From the NCBI GenBank assembly GCA_029838195.1, contig JALGVJ010000024.1, positions 1-64,000 of the forward strand: DNA of 64,000 nt, in the 5' to 3' direction. The position numbers and the translations under genes are program-made. Below, piece by piece: positions 50,271 through 60,466 of this stretch (its first letter is position 1; each line of letters begins with the position of its first letter). This stretch comes from Promethearchaeota archaeon (GTDB lineage Archaea > Asgardarchaeota > Lokiarchaeia > Sigyniarchaeales > SOKP01). Below the pieces are notes generated by a model, which saw nothing but the letters and a program-made list of their open reading frames with translations, made no database searches and was not told the origin of the DNA.

Positions 50271-50652
50271 TTTTATCCTTCTCCTCTTCTAATTTTTCTA
50301 ACGTTTTTTTAACGAGGTTTACAGCTTCCTCGGTAGTCATTTCTCTAATATCCAAGGGAATGAGATCCTTTTTGATATCCAAACCCGCTTTTTGAAATGC
50401 ATCACGAAACATCTTATACTGCATGTTGGGCGAGCATCCTCCGATTAAATATTTACGTCCAGGACGTAAGAAATCATCTAGAAAACGATCACCATCTTCC
50501 TCGCATAATTGGGGATGGATGAAACCATATTCCACGGGCAATTCAATTCGAACACGATTAATAAAATCCCAAATATCCATTTTAGCAAATCCCGGACATT
50601 TCCCCGTACATACACACATTATGAATCCAATTTTTTTCTCATCTTCACTCAA
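50260..50652 (-). CDS. Standalone HdrA-N-terminal-like Cys protein
   Basis: IGFIMCVCTGKCP…HPQLCEEDG…YLIGGCSPNMQYKMFRDAFQKAGL. Confidence 0.6.
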   Translation of the reverse strand: MSEDEKKIGFIMCVCTGKCPGFAKMDIWDFINRVRIELPVEYGFIHPQLCEEDGDRFLDDFLRPGRKYLIGGCSPNMQYKMFRDAFQKAGLDIKKDLIPLDIREMTTEEAVNLVKKTLEKLEEEKDKNEQ

Positions 50653-50731
50653 CTATATCACTTGCTTTCTTAGTTTCGGAAAAATAAAATGAACCATCTT
50701 ATGTAGAAAAAATAAGATATAATATAAACCT

Positions 50732-50755
50732 ATGCATTAATGTACATTGATGCAT
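50732..50755. promoter_or_regulatory. Near-perfect 24-bp palindrome in a divergent promoter (putative ArsR operator)
   Basis: ATGCATTAATGTACATTGATGCAT, 22/24 self-complementary. Confidence 0.6.
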
Positions 50756-50846
50756 CAAGCATGTTAATTATTTAAAATAAGGTCTATATTTATATTTTAG
50801 TTCAAATTTTATTATCATGAATACATTCACGAACATGCATTGAATT

Positions 50847-51173
50847 ATGATCATGAATCTTGAGAAATTACAGTTGGAAAAACTAAAAGCATTGGCAGAT
50901 GAAACAAGACTGGAAATATTGGGGCTCCTCCGTCATGGAGGTGAATTATGTGCTTGTGATCTTGAAAAAATGTTGGATAAATCTCAATCAACTATTTCAA
51001 GACATCTTAAAAAGCTGGAACTCGCAGGTATAATCGAAAGCAGAAAGGAAGGCGTGAAAGTAATGTATAAAATAAGGGATTTACATGTATACAAGCTCTT
51101 CGCTGTATTAGATCAAATCATTAAGCGAGAAAAAAAATATAAAAAAATTTTACAGATTCAAGAAAATATTTAA
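50847..51173 (+). CDS. ArsR-family repressor
   Basis: ALADETRLEILGLLRHGGELCACDLEKMLDKSQSTISRHLKKL. Confidence 0.93.
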   Translation: MIMNLEKLQLEKLKALADETRLEILGLLRHGGELCACDLEKMLDKSQSTISRHLKKLELAGIIESRKEGVKVMYKIRDLHVYKLFAVLDQIIKREKKYKKILQIQENI

Positions 51174-51186
51174 AATGTGAATAAAA

Positions 51187-51477
51187 ATGTCTAAATCCGA
51201 ACAGAAGGTGGCAGATAATAAGGTTAAGGTAGATATTTACGTGCCGTTAAATGTTTGTGCATGTCAGTGGGAGAAATTCATGAACCTCGTATTTCAAGTA
51301 TTAATGGAATATAATAAATACATAAAATTCGAAACGAAAAATCTTGACTCCGAGGAAGCTCGCAAATTAAATCTTCGTGGGAACAGCGTGGTCATCGATG
51401 GAAAAGAAATAGTTTCGAGCTCCTTTGCCCTAAAGAGGAAATTGCCTGAAATTTTAAAACAAAAAGGATTGATCTAA
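51187..51477 (+). CDS. Thioredoxin-fold-like small protein with CACQW motif
   Basis: VDIYVPLNVCACQWEKFMNLVFQVLMEY…LRGNSVVIDGKEI. Confidence 0.55.
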   Translation: MSKSEQKVADNKVKVDIYVPLNVCACQWEKFMNLVFQVLMEYNKYIKFETKNLDSEEARKLNLRGNSVVIDGKEIVSSSFALKRKLPEILKQKGLI

Positions 51478-51478
51478 C

Positions 51479-51958
51479 ATGGACAATTTAAAAGAAAAAT
51501 TAAATAATATTATCTTAATTCCATGTTCTGGTTCCGAATATCATGGAGAGCTGGCACGCCAAGTAGCCATTCAATTAGCAGAAAATAGTATAATTTCACC
51601 CATTTCATCGATGACGTGCTCAACAATTTTCCTCAAAAACGTGCTATTAGGCAAGGAGGCACTAGTTGAGATTTCAAAAAATCACTTAAAAAATTCGTAT
51701 GTAATCATCATTAATGGCTGTAATACAAAATGTGCGAGTAAAATTTATGAACACCTTGGAATTATCCCAGATTTAACTATTTCTGTACAATATCTCATTC
51801 CAAAACAGCGTATTGATCTTACCGATCTAAATACCTTTAAGTTAATGAATAAAATAAGTAATGTCAAGCAAGAAGATATCGAAAAAGTCAAACAACACGT
51901 TCTAAATAAATTGAAAGAAGCTGGACTTAATCTTGAAGAGTTAGAAATAGTCGAATAA
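51479..51958 (+). CDS. DGC-domain protein
   Basis: IILIPCSGSEYHGELARQVAIQLAE…IINGCNTKCASKI. Confidence 0.75.
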   Translation: MDNLKEKLNNIILIPCSGSEYHGELARQVAIQLAENSIISPISSMTCSTIFLKNVLLGKEALVEISKNHLKNSYVIIINGCNTKCASKIYEHLGIIPDLTISVQYLIPKQRIDLTDLNTFKLMNKISNVKQEDIEKVKQHVLNKLKEAGLNLEELEIVE

Positions 51959-52150
51959 AAATTAATAATTTTTAATAGATATCTCCCTTTTTCCTTTTCT
52001 TTTTTATTAGATCAATCGTTCTGACCCTCTTGAAACATGCAATTCTTTTATAAAATATGTTAATAATTATCGGTTAAAATATTTTGATATTTAAAATTCA
52101 ATGCTGAGCACTCTTAAATTAGAAGCAAAAAAAAATAATGGAAAAAAAAA

Positions 52151-53182
52151 TTATAGTTCTCCTAAATATAATCCATAAAAAATACCGGATAATACAGAAA
52201 AGAGAAAAAATATTGCCGTATATAAAGCAACACCTTTCCACCTGAAGAATTTACTGTTCGGAAACATTGAAACCACATCATAGGGCTGCCCCATCATGAA
52301 AGAAAGCGCCGTAGATCTTGACATCCCTTTATTTAATAATTCCTTGGTTAAAATGATTTCTACTAGTGTCGGAGTATAAAGAGGTCCGCCAACTGTTGCT
52401 CCTATGAGTATTCCAATATATCCCGTTAAATATATAGAAATAAGTTCATCTGGAAGATAAGCTGCGAGGAAACTAACGATGGCCAAACCTATTAATAAAT
52501 AAGGAAGAATTATTTTTACCATCTGCCAAGTATATTGATACCAATAGTAGACTTTCTCGTGAATGTCTTGTTCTTGAGTTAATTGTTCTGCTTTACCGAT
52601 CCTAACGTTTTCATATTGTTTCTCAATTTCCCTTGCTACTTTAGTTTTAGAAAATAACATTCCACAGATAATTGCAGCTATTGCTGAAAATACAAACCGT
52701 AAAAGCACGAGATCCCAACCAATATAATCACCGGTAATCCATAATGTAAGAAAATTTGCCGCAGGAGCCATTAATAAAAACGTCATTGCCACTCCAATCC
52801 CTGCTCCTGCCATTAACAAACCGGCATAAACAGGAATCACCGAACAACTACAAGTTATGAAAACGGGCGCTAATAAAATAGCAAAAATATAATTTCTATT
52901 TCTTCCACCGCCAAGATATTTAATGATTGTCTCTTGAGAAATGAACACTTGAATAACACCCGACATTAAAAAAGCAAATGTTAAACTAACACCAGCATGC
53001 AAAAAATAATCATAGATATACATTATAGGCACTAGATACCATTGAAATTGAGAATAGTCAACTCCTTTTTCCGGTACAGTCGAAATGACAAGCTGAATCT
53101 TTCCCCATACCAACCACCCTAATATGACTACAAAAAAAGTAATTCCAGCTATCGTACGAATTTTTATTTTTAATTCTGTCAA
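52151..53182 (-). CDS. Permease of the YraQ/ArsP (DUF318) family
   Basis: APVFITCSCSVIPVYAGLLMAGAGIGVAMTFLLMAPAAN, GATVGGPLYTPTLVEIIL. Confidence 0.82.
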   Translation of the reverse strand: MTELKIKIRTIAGITFFVVILGWLVWGKIQLVISTVPEKGVDYSQFQWYLVPIMYIYDYFLHAGVSLTFAFLMSGVIQVFISQETIIKYLGGGRNRNYIFAILLAPVFITCSCSVIPVYAGLLMAGAGIGVAMTFLLMAPAANFLTLWITGDYIGWDLVLLRFVFSAIAAIICGMLFSKTKVAREIEKQYENVRIGKAEQLTQEQDIHEKVYYWYQYTWQMVKIILPYLLIGLAIVSFLAAYLPDELISIYLTGYIGILIGATVGGPLYTPTLVEIILTKELLNKGMSRSTALSFMMGQPYDVVSMFPNSKFFRWKGVALYTAIFFLFSVLSGIFYGLYLGEL

Positions 53183-53197
53183 TTTGGCCTCCTCCTG

Positions 53198-53509
53198 TTA
53201 TTTGGCCATTTCCATGACTTTTTTCAAGCCATCCTCTAATTTTTTTTTCGTGGGTACGTGTCCTTGCGAAATTACTATATCATTTGCGATTACCGCGGGA
53301 CCCTGTAAAATTCCATATTTTTCCACGACTTCTTTTGATTTAATATCTAAATGTGAGTATTCAATGTCTCCCAGTGTTTTTCCCATTTTTTCAATGGTCG
53401 CTTCAAGGTTTTTTCTGGTTTTCTTGCATTTAGTACATGGATTAGGTGGTCCTAAAGTATAAATTTTTAATTTTTTAGTAATATTTATTCCCCCCATTTC
53501 TATTTTCAT
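53198..53509 (-). CDS. Thioredoxin-like small redox protein (CTKCKK)
   Basis: PPNPCTKCKKTRKNLEATIEKMG…ILQGPAVIANDIVISQGHVPT. Confidence 0.75.
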   Translation of the reverse strand: MKIEMGGINITKKLKIYTLGPPNPCTKCKKTRKNLEATIEKMGKTLGDIEYSHLDIKSKEVVEKYGILQGPAVIANDIVISQGHVPTKKKLEDGLKKVMEMAK

Positions 53510-53639
53510 TATTGTTTTATTTAAAATTCGAAATATATTTTAAAAAGGGTGATTAATAATTGTAAAAATCCACCTTTATTAATTTTTATGAAAAAGGCTT
53601 CTTAAACTGATCTGATCTTCAAAGTGCCTTTCCACATGA

Positions 53640-53930
53640 AAAAAAATAAAGTTTCCACTCACTCACCTTTAACCCCATTTCAATTCTCACGTTTTTTAAA
53701 CCGCGAACCTTGATCCCCCAAATTATAATTTCCTTGAAAATTTCCGAAAAAGGCTTCAATTTTAGAACGTATGCGCAATTTTTTCTTCACATCATGCTTT
53801 TTTTTGAACGCTTTCCAGTCTCCTCTTTAAATTTATTACGAAATGTAACTTTTTTAGAAATAAATCTTTTCCGTTGAAACTTCTTTTGCTTGATTTTAAG
53901 TTTTCTAACGGTAATATACATGGAAATTCA
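53640..53930 (-). pseudogene. DDE transposase C-terminal remnant
   Basis: Minus strand encodes …DWKAFKKKHDVKKKLRIRSKIEAFFGNFQGNYNLGDQGSRFKKREN* without an intact ORF. Confidence 0.5.
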
Positions 53931-53935
53931 TTATT

Positions 53936-54544
53936 TTATTCAAATTTAAGTGGGCCATTATAATACTTGCTTGCCGGGCATCCTAAGCATTCTTTTTGGA
54001 TAAAAGCTTTACAAAATTTACAACACGTTTCACAAGGTGTTCGTTCATTTTTTTGATTTATCAACAAGGAAAATTTTAAGGGAAGATAAAGATCTTCTTC
54101 GAGTTCTCCTAAAATTAATATGTTTGATTTTCGCACTCCTTTTTGGTTATAAAGCATGCAAGAATGAAGGATCGTTTCTAAACTTTTTAAATCTTCGGCA
54201 TAAAATAATAAAAAATAATTATATTGCCCTATGATGTTAAAAAAATAGATTGTTCTTGGGCATTTTAAATAGATTGGCTTTAGTTTTTCTATACCTTCTT
54301 GATCTAATTCTAATAATAATATTCCTAATTTAAAATTTAATTTTGAAAAATTTAGCAATATTTGGGGTTTTATGAGACTATTTTTCAATAATTTTTCAAA
54401 GCGATTTTTAATGGCTACATGAGACATTCCTAATTCTTTACCGATTTTAGAATAATTTATTTTATTTTCTTTTTGAATAAAATTTAAAATTTTTAGATCT
54501 AACTTATCTAGGCGCGAATTTTCTCTCATGCGTTGTTTCCTCAT
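53936..54544 (-). CDS. Lrp/AsnC-type regulator with Cys-rich C-terminus
   Basis: INYSKIGKELGMSHVAIKNRFEKLL; CETCCKFCKAFIQKECLGCPASKYYNGP. Confidence 0.8.
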   Translation of the reverse strand: MRKQRMRENSRLDKLDLKILNFIQKENKINYSKIGKELGMSHVAIKNRFEKLLKNSLIKPQILLNFSKLNFKLGILLLELDQEGIEKLKPIYLKCPRTIYFFNIIGQYNYFLLFYAEDLKSLETILHSCMLYNQKGVRKSNILILGELEEDLYLPLKFSLLINQKNERTPCETCCKFCKAFIQKECLGCPASKYYNGPLKFE

Positions 54545-54727
54545 CTTTTAAACATTCTAATTTATTTTAAATTCTTTTAGTTAAAGTAACAAATTGTAAC
54601 ACTAAAATAAAACTTAATGAGTTTGTTTTAAATCTTTAATATCTTTCTTTAGAACCTTTTCGTTAAAAATATTTTGATTTAAGGAGACATCAACATTCTT
54701 GTTGTTCATTTCCGAAAGATGCAAGCG

Positions 54728-55065
54728 TTAATTCTCTTTATCTTTATTGGCATCATTTATTAGAGATTTAAGAATTTCATTGAGAAATTCATGAGCCAAA
54801 TCTATATTAGGAGTATTTGTTACACCAATCTTTTTAGTAGGAAATAAAGTAACATTTCGATTGAACATCCTTAAAGTAATTTTATTTTCATCTTGCAAAT
54901 AATTTACTTTCCCTGATGGAGTTTGCACGAATATTAAAGGTAATACATCATCAAGTTTATTGTATGCTTGCGCAACTTACCTAATATATCTTGGGGTTGT
55001 TAAAAATCGTAATAACTCTTTGATTTCAAAATTAGTAATTAAATCTGAACGAATTACTATTTTAA
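54728..55065 (-). pseudogene. Pseudogene paralogous to the CDS at 63733-end, with an in-frame TAA
   Basis: …SDLITNFEIKELLRFLTTPRYIR*VAQAYNKLDDVLPLIFVQTPSGKVNYLQ… versus intact LVRNFEIKEILPCLTTPGYIRFVAQADNRLDDVIPIIFIQTPPGKANYIQ. Confidence 0.75.
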
Positions 55066-55200
55066 TAAAATATCTTTAATTTCAACCTCTAAAAATCTAT
55101 GAACCTTAGAAAACGTAATCATTATCATTCTTTTGGTGATAGATTGTTGGACTGATTATAAAAATATTAACGAAATTAGTTTATTACTCGTTCTTATAAA

Positions 55201-56106
55201 TTAATTTTTCTTCCTAATACCGATTTCTTCTTGTTTGTTTTGGTTTTCCTTGAATTTTATGCTAGATTCATTAGAATTTCTTACCAAAATCCTATGAAAT
55301 CCCACGGCAGTTATTGATTGGAATGTAAATCCTATCGCAATCGATAAAGCTACTATGGGTCCAAATGATATCATTGCTATTCCTAACGCAATAGGTAAAT
55401 TTTTCATTCCTGAAGAATAAGCTAAAGCAATATTCCTTTTCCTATCAAAAATCTTAATACTTATTAGATACGCTACAGCAAATAAAATCGGGAATAGTGC
55501 TACAATTGGGAAAATTATAACAGCTAATAAATTCATGTTTTTTAATAAAACCAACATTGCATTATTAACTGATATAAACATCAAAAATACAGCGCATATT
55601 CCTGAACTTGCTGGGCTTATGGGTTGCCATTTTTTAACGTTTTTATTTTTCTGTTCCAAAATTTCCCTACAAAAAATACCAACAAGAAGAGGAATTAAAA
55701 TTGTATAAATTAATTGTAAAAACATGTCAAGGATATTAATTTGTACATGATTTCCGGCTAATAATATCATCAATAAAGGAATAAGAAGGGGTGCTAGTAT
55801 CATTGTTCCAATATTTATTGCTGCAGCAAGAGGAATATGGCCATTTAAAAGCCCTGTCCATACTAGCGCCATTCCCGCACACGGAACAACCCCTATTAAG
55901 ATAATCCCAACAGCAATATCTGATTCTGGAATGGATAAGGATAAAAAATAGCATATCAAGGGTGCTAAAATTAAATTTAATATTATCCCTATACCAAAAC
56001 CTTTTCTTTCTTTAAATGCAACCATAAAACTCTTGAAAGTCATAGTAAACCCCATAAAAGCAATCATTATTATCATAAAAATGGTTGTATAGGGTTTCAA
56101 TAACAT
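55201..56106 (-). CDS. BASS/ACR3-like transporter
   Basis: ~10 TM; VGVV-type PCAGMALVWTGLLNGHIPLAAA. Confidence 0.78.
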   Translation of the reverse strand: MLLKPYTTIFMIIMIAFMGFTMTFKSFMVAFKERKGFGIGIILNLILAPLICYFLSLSIPESDIAVGIILIGVVPCAGMALVWTGLLNGHIPLAAAINIGTMILAPLLIPLLMILLAGNHVQINILDMFLQLIYTILIPLLVGIFCREILEQKNKNVKKWQPISPASSGICAVFLMFISVNNAMLVLLKNMNLLAVIIFPIVALFPILFAVAYLISIKIFDRKRNIALAYSSGMKNLPIALGIAMISFGPIVALSIAIGFTFQSITAVGFHRILVRNSNESSIKFKENQNKQEEIGIRKKN

Positions 56107-56369
56107 TCCGATGATTGATGTAAAAATACCAACAATTATCGCGATTGCTAATGAACTTTAAAATATTTGGAAGCTTCTATTATTATACAAATTATCTTTA
56201 TATTTCTCTTTAAATTCTTGGACTCAAATTAGTCCACGATCATATTTCAAACGAATCGTCTTTCTTGATTAAATTATTAGGATCAAGAACTCGCCGGATT
56301 AAATTTTTTATTATGTGTTTCATCATTTCAACAAGTTATTTTTATTAATTCTTTCATTGATCTTGCACC

Positions 56370-56912
56370 TTAATCAAGTTTTTTGATTAATTTATGAAGT
56401 TCAAGAATACGCAATGCTAATCTTTCTGTTGCTTCAATTGCTTCAAAATCTGTTTTAATCTCGTTTACTTTAAAAGCTATTCCATTTACTCCTCTATTTG
56501 CCGGAATAATTTCGTGCTTAAGGAAAAATGCATGGATTGCCGTTATAGCATTCTCAGCGCCATATTTCCGCCCTACTACTATTGCTCCTCCAATTTTATT
56601 TTTTAATTTTCCTTTAATGGACCATGTCCTATCTATAAATGCTTTTAATTGAGCGGTTATGTTATTAAAAAAAACAGGGCTTCCCAAAACCATACCTTCA
56701 CATTCCAAAAGTAATGGTATAAGGATTTCTGTCATATCATCATTTATAGTGCATTTAGCTGTTTTAAGGCATGTCCAACAAGCATTACAAGGATGAATAT
56801 TATAATCGATTATTTTTATGAAACGTCCTCCCGTAATGGATAAAGCTAAGCCTAACAAATAATCCGTGTTGCTTCTTTTTCTTGGACTTCCTGAAATGTA
56901 AAGAATGTTCAT
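56370..56912 (-). CDS. NADPH-dependent FMN reductase / flavodoxin-like (iron-sulfur flavoprotein family)
   Basis: ILYISGSPRKRSNTDYLLGLAL, CNACWTCLKTAKC, GSPVFFNNITAQLKAFIDRTW. Confidence 0.85.
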   Translation of the reverse strand: MNILYISGSPRKRSNTDYLLGLALSITGGRFIKIIDYNIHPCNACWTCLKTAKCTINDDMTEILIPLLLECEGMVLGSPVFFNNITAQLKAFIDRTWSIKGKLKNKIGGAIVVGRKYGAENAITAIHAFFLKHEIIPANRGVNGIAFKVNEIKTDFEAIEATERLALRILELHKLIKKLD

Positions 56913-56937
56913 GTTAATTTTTTTTTAAATTTCATAA

Positions 56938-57549
56938 TTATTCTTGAGCTTTAAAGGGCCCTATGTAATGTTTCGAGGCAGGGCAACCTATACACTGTTT
57001 GATTTTAAATTTTTCGCAATCTTTACAGCAAATTCCGCAAGGAGCGTTCTCAGAATTTATATAAAATGTATTATGTTTTAGTGGAAAGAAGAGAGGTTTA
57101 TTTACATTTCCAATGAGTAGTAAATTTGATTTTCTGATTCCCTTTAGATTATAGAGCATGCAAGAATTTAAAATTGTTTCGAATGTATGTTGATCTTCAC
57201 CATAGAATAAAACAGCAAGATTATATTTTCCCATAATATTAAAGGAATAAAGAACTCTCGGGCATTTATCATAAATAGATAATATTTTATCTATCTCCTG
57301 ATATTCCAATTCTAACAATAATAGTCCTAATTTCATGTTAAATTTACTGAAATTAAATTCTGCCCGTACTTTAATTATATTCTTATTTATTAAATTCTCA
57401 ATCCTTTTTTTTATTGAAACATGTGTTAGCCCTAAATGTCGAGCGATTTTTGAATAGCTTGTTCTTCCATCTTTAGTCAATGTATCTAAGATATAGAAAT
57501 TAATCCTATCATTTTTTAAATCTTTAAATTTTCTCTCTTTTTCTTTCAT
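56938..57549 (-). CDS. Lrp/AsnC-type regulator with Cys-rich C-terminus (paralog of 53936-54544)
   Basis: GRTSYSKIARHLGLTHVSIKKRIENL; CGICCKDCEKFKIKQCIGCPASKHYIGP. Confidence 0.8.
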   Translation of the reverse strand: MKEKERKFKDLKNDRINFYILDTLTKDGRTSYSKIARHLGLTHVSIKKRIENLINKNIIKVRAEFNFSKFNMKLGLLLLELEYQEIDKILSIYDKCPRVLYSFNIMGKYNLAVLFYGEDQHTFETILNSCMLYNLKGIRKSNLLLIGNVNKPLFFPLKHNTFYINSENAPCGICCKDCEKFKIKQCIGCPASKHYIGPFKAQE

Positions 57550-58332
57550 TCAGTTACATGATATTAATATTATTATTAAAATTTTAGCAATTTGTGATTA
57601 AAAAATCTACAATCTGTAACCAAACCATCAAAACCATCAAATCCCTAAATACTCAGCCTAAATACCACAAATTAGACGAACTTTATTACAATATGTGGAT
57701 AAATCAATGAAAAAAATAATTAAAAGGAAATAATGAAAAATATGTTCCTGTCTGCTATGATAAACATAATTTAGAACATGGTTATAATTCGGATATTGAT
57801 GATAAAATGATCCTCTTTAAAGAGAGGTAAGACAAATGTACTAAAAATCATGTGCGGTCGTGTTTAACTTAAGAGCCCGTATTTCCCTATATAATATGTT
57901 AGTATTTATAAATTCACTAAAGAAATTACCATGCATGTGGAAAAGATCTTAAAAAAATATAATATTCCTTGTGTTTCCCCCGCATGTTCTTTTTTTTGTT
58001 CTTGATAATAGATATAGATCTGATTTAAAACGAGAAAAAATAACGGAAAAAAAATATTTCTTGAATAATTTTTTAATGGTGAGAAAGTAGATCCTTTTAT
58101 CACTTCGTAAGGAGCAGTATTTACATTTTAGAAAGCGCTTGAAGGAAAAAGTTCCTAAAGAAAAGAAGTGATAGTTTTCTTTGAATAAACTTTATTAAAA
58201 GCAAGGGATGAAAGTATTGTTTCAATGAAATATGATATTCAATTTTACGTTGAAATTTTAATCATTCTTCTTACTATTTTTAAAAAGGTAAATCATCATG
58301 AAAAACAAGCATGTTTTTTATTCAGCCTATTT

Positions 58333-58731
58333 TCATATCAAAGAGAGTTGTTCATTGATAAAATTAAGAAGTTCTTTAAAATTTTCCCTAATTAGTTCAT
58401 AATGCGTGAAATATCCTCGCTTTATACCCCGGATTAATCCTGATTTTTCAAGAAGTTTTAGATGATGGGAAATGGATGATTGAGATTTATCTAATATTGC
58501 TTCCAATTCACAGACGCAAAAATCCTTTTGATTTAATATCTTTATTATTTTCAATCGGGTATCATTCCCTAAAATATTAAAAAATTCAGCTAATTCTTTT
58601 AGGATTTTATTTTTATCCAGCTCTTTTCCCTTTTGATGTAATTGTTCAAAATAATCCATTAAATCCTCATTCTTTAAATCCACGCACATTTTAAGACTAT
58701 CAATTATTTCCAATTTCCTTTCTTGTTTCAT
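58333..58731 (-). CDS. ArsR-family repressor
   Basis: ILGNDTRLKIIKILNQKDFCVCELEAILDKSQSSISHHLKLLEKSGL. Confidence 0.93.
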   Translation of the reverse strand: MKQERKLEIIDSLKMCVDLKNEDLMDYFEQLHQKGKELDKNKILKELAEFFNILGNDTRLKIIKILNQKDFCVCELEAILDKSQSSISHHLKLLEKSGLIRGIKRGYFTHYELIRENFKELLNFINEQLSLI

Positions 58732-58792
58732 TTCTAAATTTATTAAGTCTTTTTCTTATTCATATATTATTGTTATAAGAATAAAAAATTAT

Positions 58793-58852
58793 CTGAATCG
58801 AAGAATACGAATTCGGACCGAGGAATGTGGATCTGAATCGAAGAGTATAAAT
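58793..58852 (+). repeat. Three tandem ~20-bp imperfect repeats in the ArsR/ACR3 divergent promoter
   Basis: CTGAATCGAAGAATACGAAT / TCGGACCGAGGAATGTGGAT / CTGAATCGAAGAGTATAAAT. Confidence 0.75.
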
Positions 58853-58903
58853 CTGATCTAATATTCCAATCAAATAAAACCATTAAAAAAATTTGATTTA
58901 AAA

Positions 58904-60013
58904 ATGAAAGAACAAGAAATTGAAGTGAGAAAAGTGCAAGAGTCCAAGAAACATGAGGATGGAGAGGGGTTAGGGATCTTTGAAAAATTTTTGCCTGCTT
59001 GGATTGCCATTTGTATTTTTATCGGCATCTTGATGTCTCAATTCATCCCTGGTTTAAGTGAAGCGATCGATTCTTGGCAAGTGAGAGGAATTTCCATTCC
59101 CATTGGCATCTGCCTGTTCTTGATGATGTATCCCGCCATGCTAAACTTACAAGCTTCTGAATTGAAAAAATTAAGAAAAGATCCAAAACCAATCATTCTA
59201 ACCCTCTTTTCTAATTGGATAGTTGCTCCTCTTGTTGGGGTTTGGATGGCCATTACTTTCGTTGGCAATAATCCTCAACTCGTCTTAGCAGTAATCCTTT
59301 TGAATGCTAGTCCATGTACTGCAATGGTTTTGGTCTGGGGCTGGTTAGCAAAAGGACATCAGGAACAGAACGTCATTACCACGAGTTTGAACACGGTATC
59401 AATCATTTTCTTTTACATTCCGGTGGTTTATCTTTTAGTAAGCATTGCAAACATAACCTTAGAGAAAAAAATACCTCTCGATATCTTGACGCTTTTAATT
59501 TCTTTAGTCGTGTTTATTGGGTTGCCTCTTTTTTTAGGAGTCGTGAGTAAAAAAACGCTCATTAATTCGAAAGGAGAGGATTGGTTTAACAATAAATATC
59601 GTCCAACGGTCTCTAAAATTGCTATTATCGCTCTCTTAATGACCTTGATCATATTATTTTCTTTAAACGGAGAAGTTCTCATTGCTCATCCTGATTTGTT
59701 GGTGCAAGTATCCATACCTCTCTTAATTGGATTCGCAATCGTCGTTGGATATAATATTTTAATAACAAAATTAGCAAAATTGGATTACAAGCACGCCATA
59801 ATCACGATTATAATCGGGTCATCAAGTCATTTTGAAATAGCTATTGCTGTAGCGGTTGCAATGCACGGAATTGGTTCTGTGGCGGCATTGGGAACAACTA
59901 TGGGGCTCTTCTGGGAAGTACCCATAATGCTTTCCTTGGTATATCTCGGTAGATTCTTAGGTAAAAAAGGGTTTTGGAAAGGATACGTGGATACGATTTC
60001 AAAATATAAATAA
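58904..60013 (+). CDS. acr3: Arsenite efflux permease ACR3 family
   Basis: LFLMMYPAMLNLQASELKKL, LLNASPCTAMVLVWGWLAKGHQEQNVITTSLNTVSI, SSSHFEIAIAVAVAMHG. Confidence 0.93.
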   Translation: MKEQEIEVRKVQESKKHEDGEGLGIFEKFLPAWIAICIFIGILMSQFIPGLSEAIDSWQVRGISIPIGICLFLMMYPAMLNLQASELKKLRKDPKPIILTLFSNWIVAPLVGVWMAITFVGNNPQLVLAVILLNASPCTAMVLVWGWLAKGHQEQNVITTSLNTVSIIFFYIPVVYLLVSIANITLEKKIPLDILTLLISLVVFIGLPLFLGVVSKKTLINSKGEDWFNNKYRPTVSKIAIIALLMTLIILFSLNGEVLIAHPDLLVQVSIPLLIGFAIVVGYNILITKLAKLDYKHAIITIIIGSSSHFEIAIAVAVAMHGIGSVAALGTTMGLFWEVPIMLSLVYLGRFLGKKGFWKGYVDTISKYK

Positions 60014-60130
60014 ATCGATTTTTTAATTTTTTTTTAAGGATTATTTTTTTCTTAGAATGAAGGGTGAAAATAAACACTACTAATAAATAATAATAAATAG
60101 AAAATTATAGGGAAAAATCATGAAAAAAAA

Positions 60131-60466
60131 TTAAATTAACTATTTTTACACCTGATCCAGAAAAAAATACTTTCTAAAGGCAAAGAGAATGTCGTGGAAA
60201 TAGATGCTGAAGGTTCTATTATAGATGTTTTAATTAAAATCGATAAAAATATGATGGAGAATCATGAAAAATCAATTTTTTCTCTATATAAAGGCTTAAT
60301 ACATTGTTATTTACAGCTGATTTGGGATGTTGAAGAAAATAAAATATATGAGGATTATGGCGTTGATGCGTACGGGTCTAATAAAAAATTCATTCCACTA
60401 AGAGAAGATGTGAATTATCCTCTTTCTCATCATTCTGAAATAACCATTACCGTACATGCGGATTGA
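60131..60466 (+). pseudogene. Hypothetical protein with upstream frame breaks at poly-A runs (ORF track starts at 60194)
   Basis: Conceptual MKKIKLTIFTPDPEK(I)LSKGKENVVEIDAEGSIIDVLIKIDKNM… requires two -1 corrections in A8 and A7 runs. Confidence 0.4.

Noticed and set aside
57906-58103. 65-aa minus-strand ORF as a gene
   Set aside because: Low complexity, no recognisable domain, in a region that looks like decayed mobile-element sequence.
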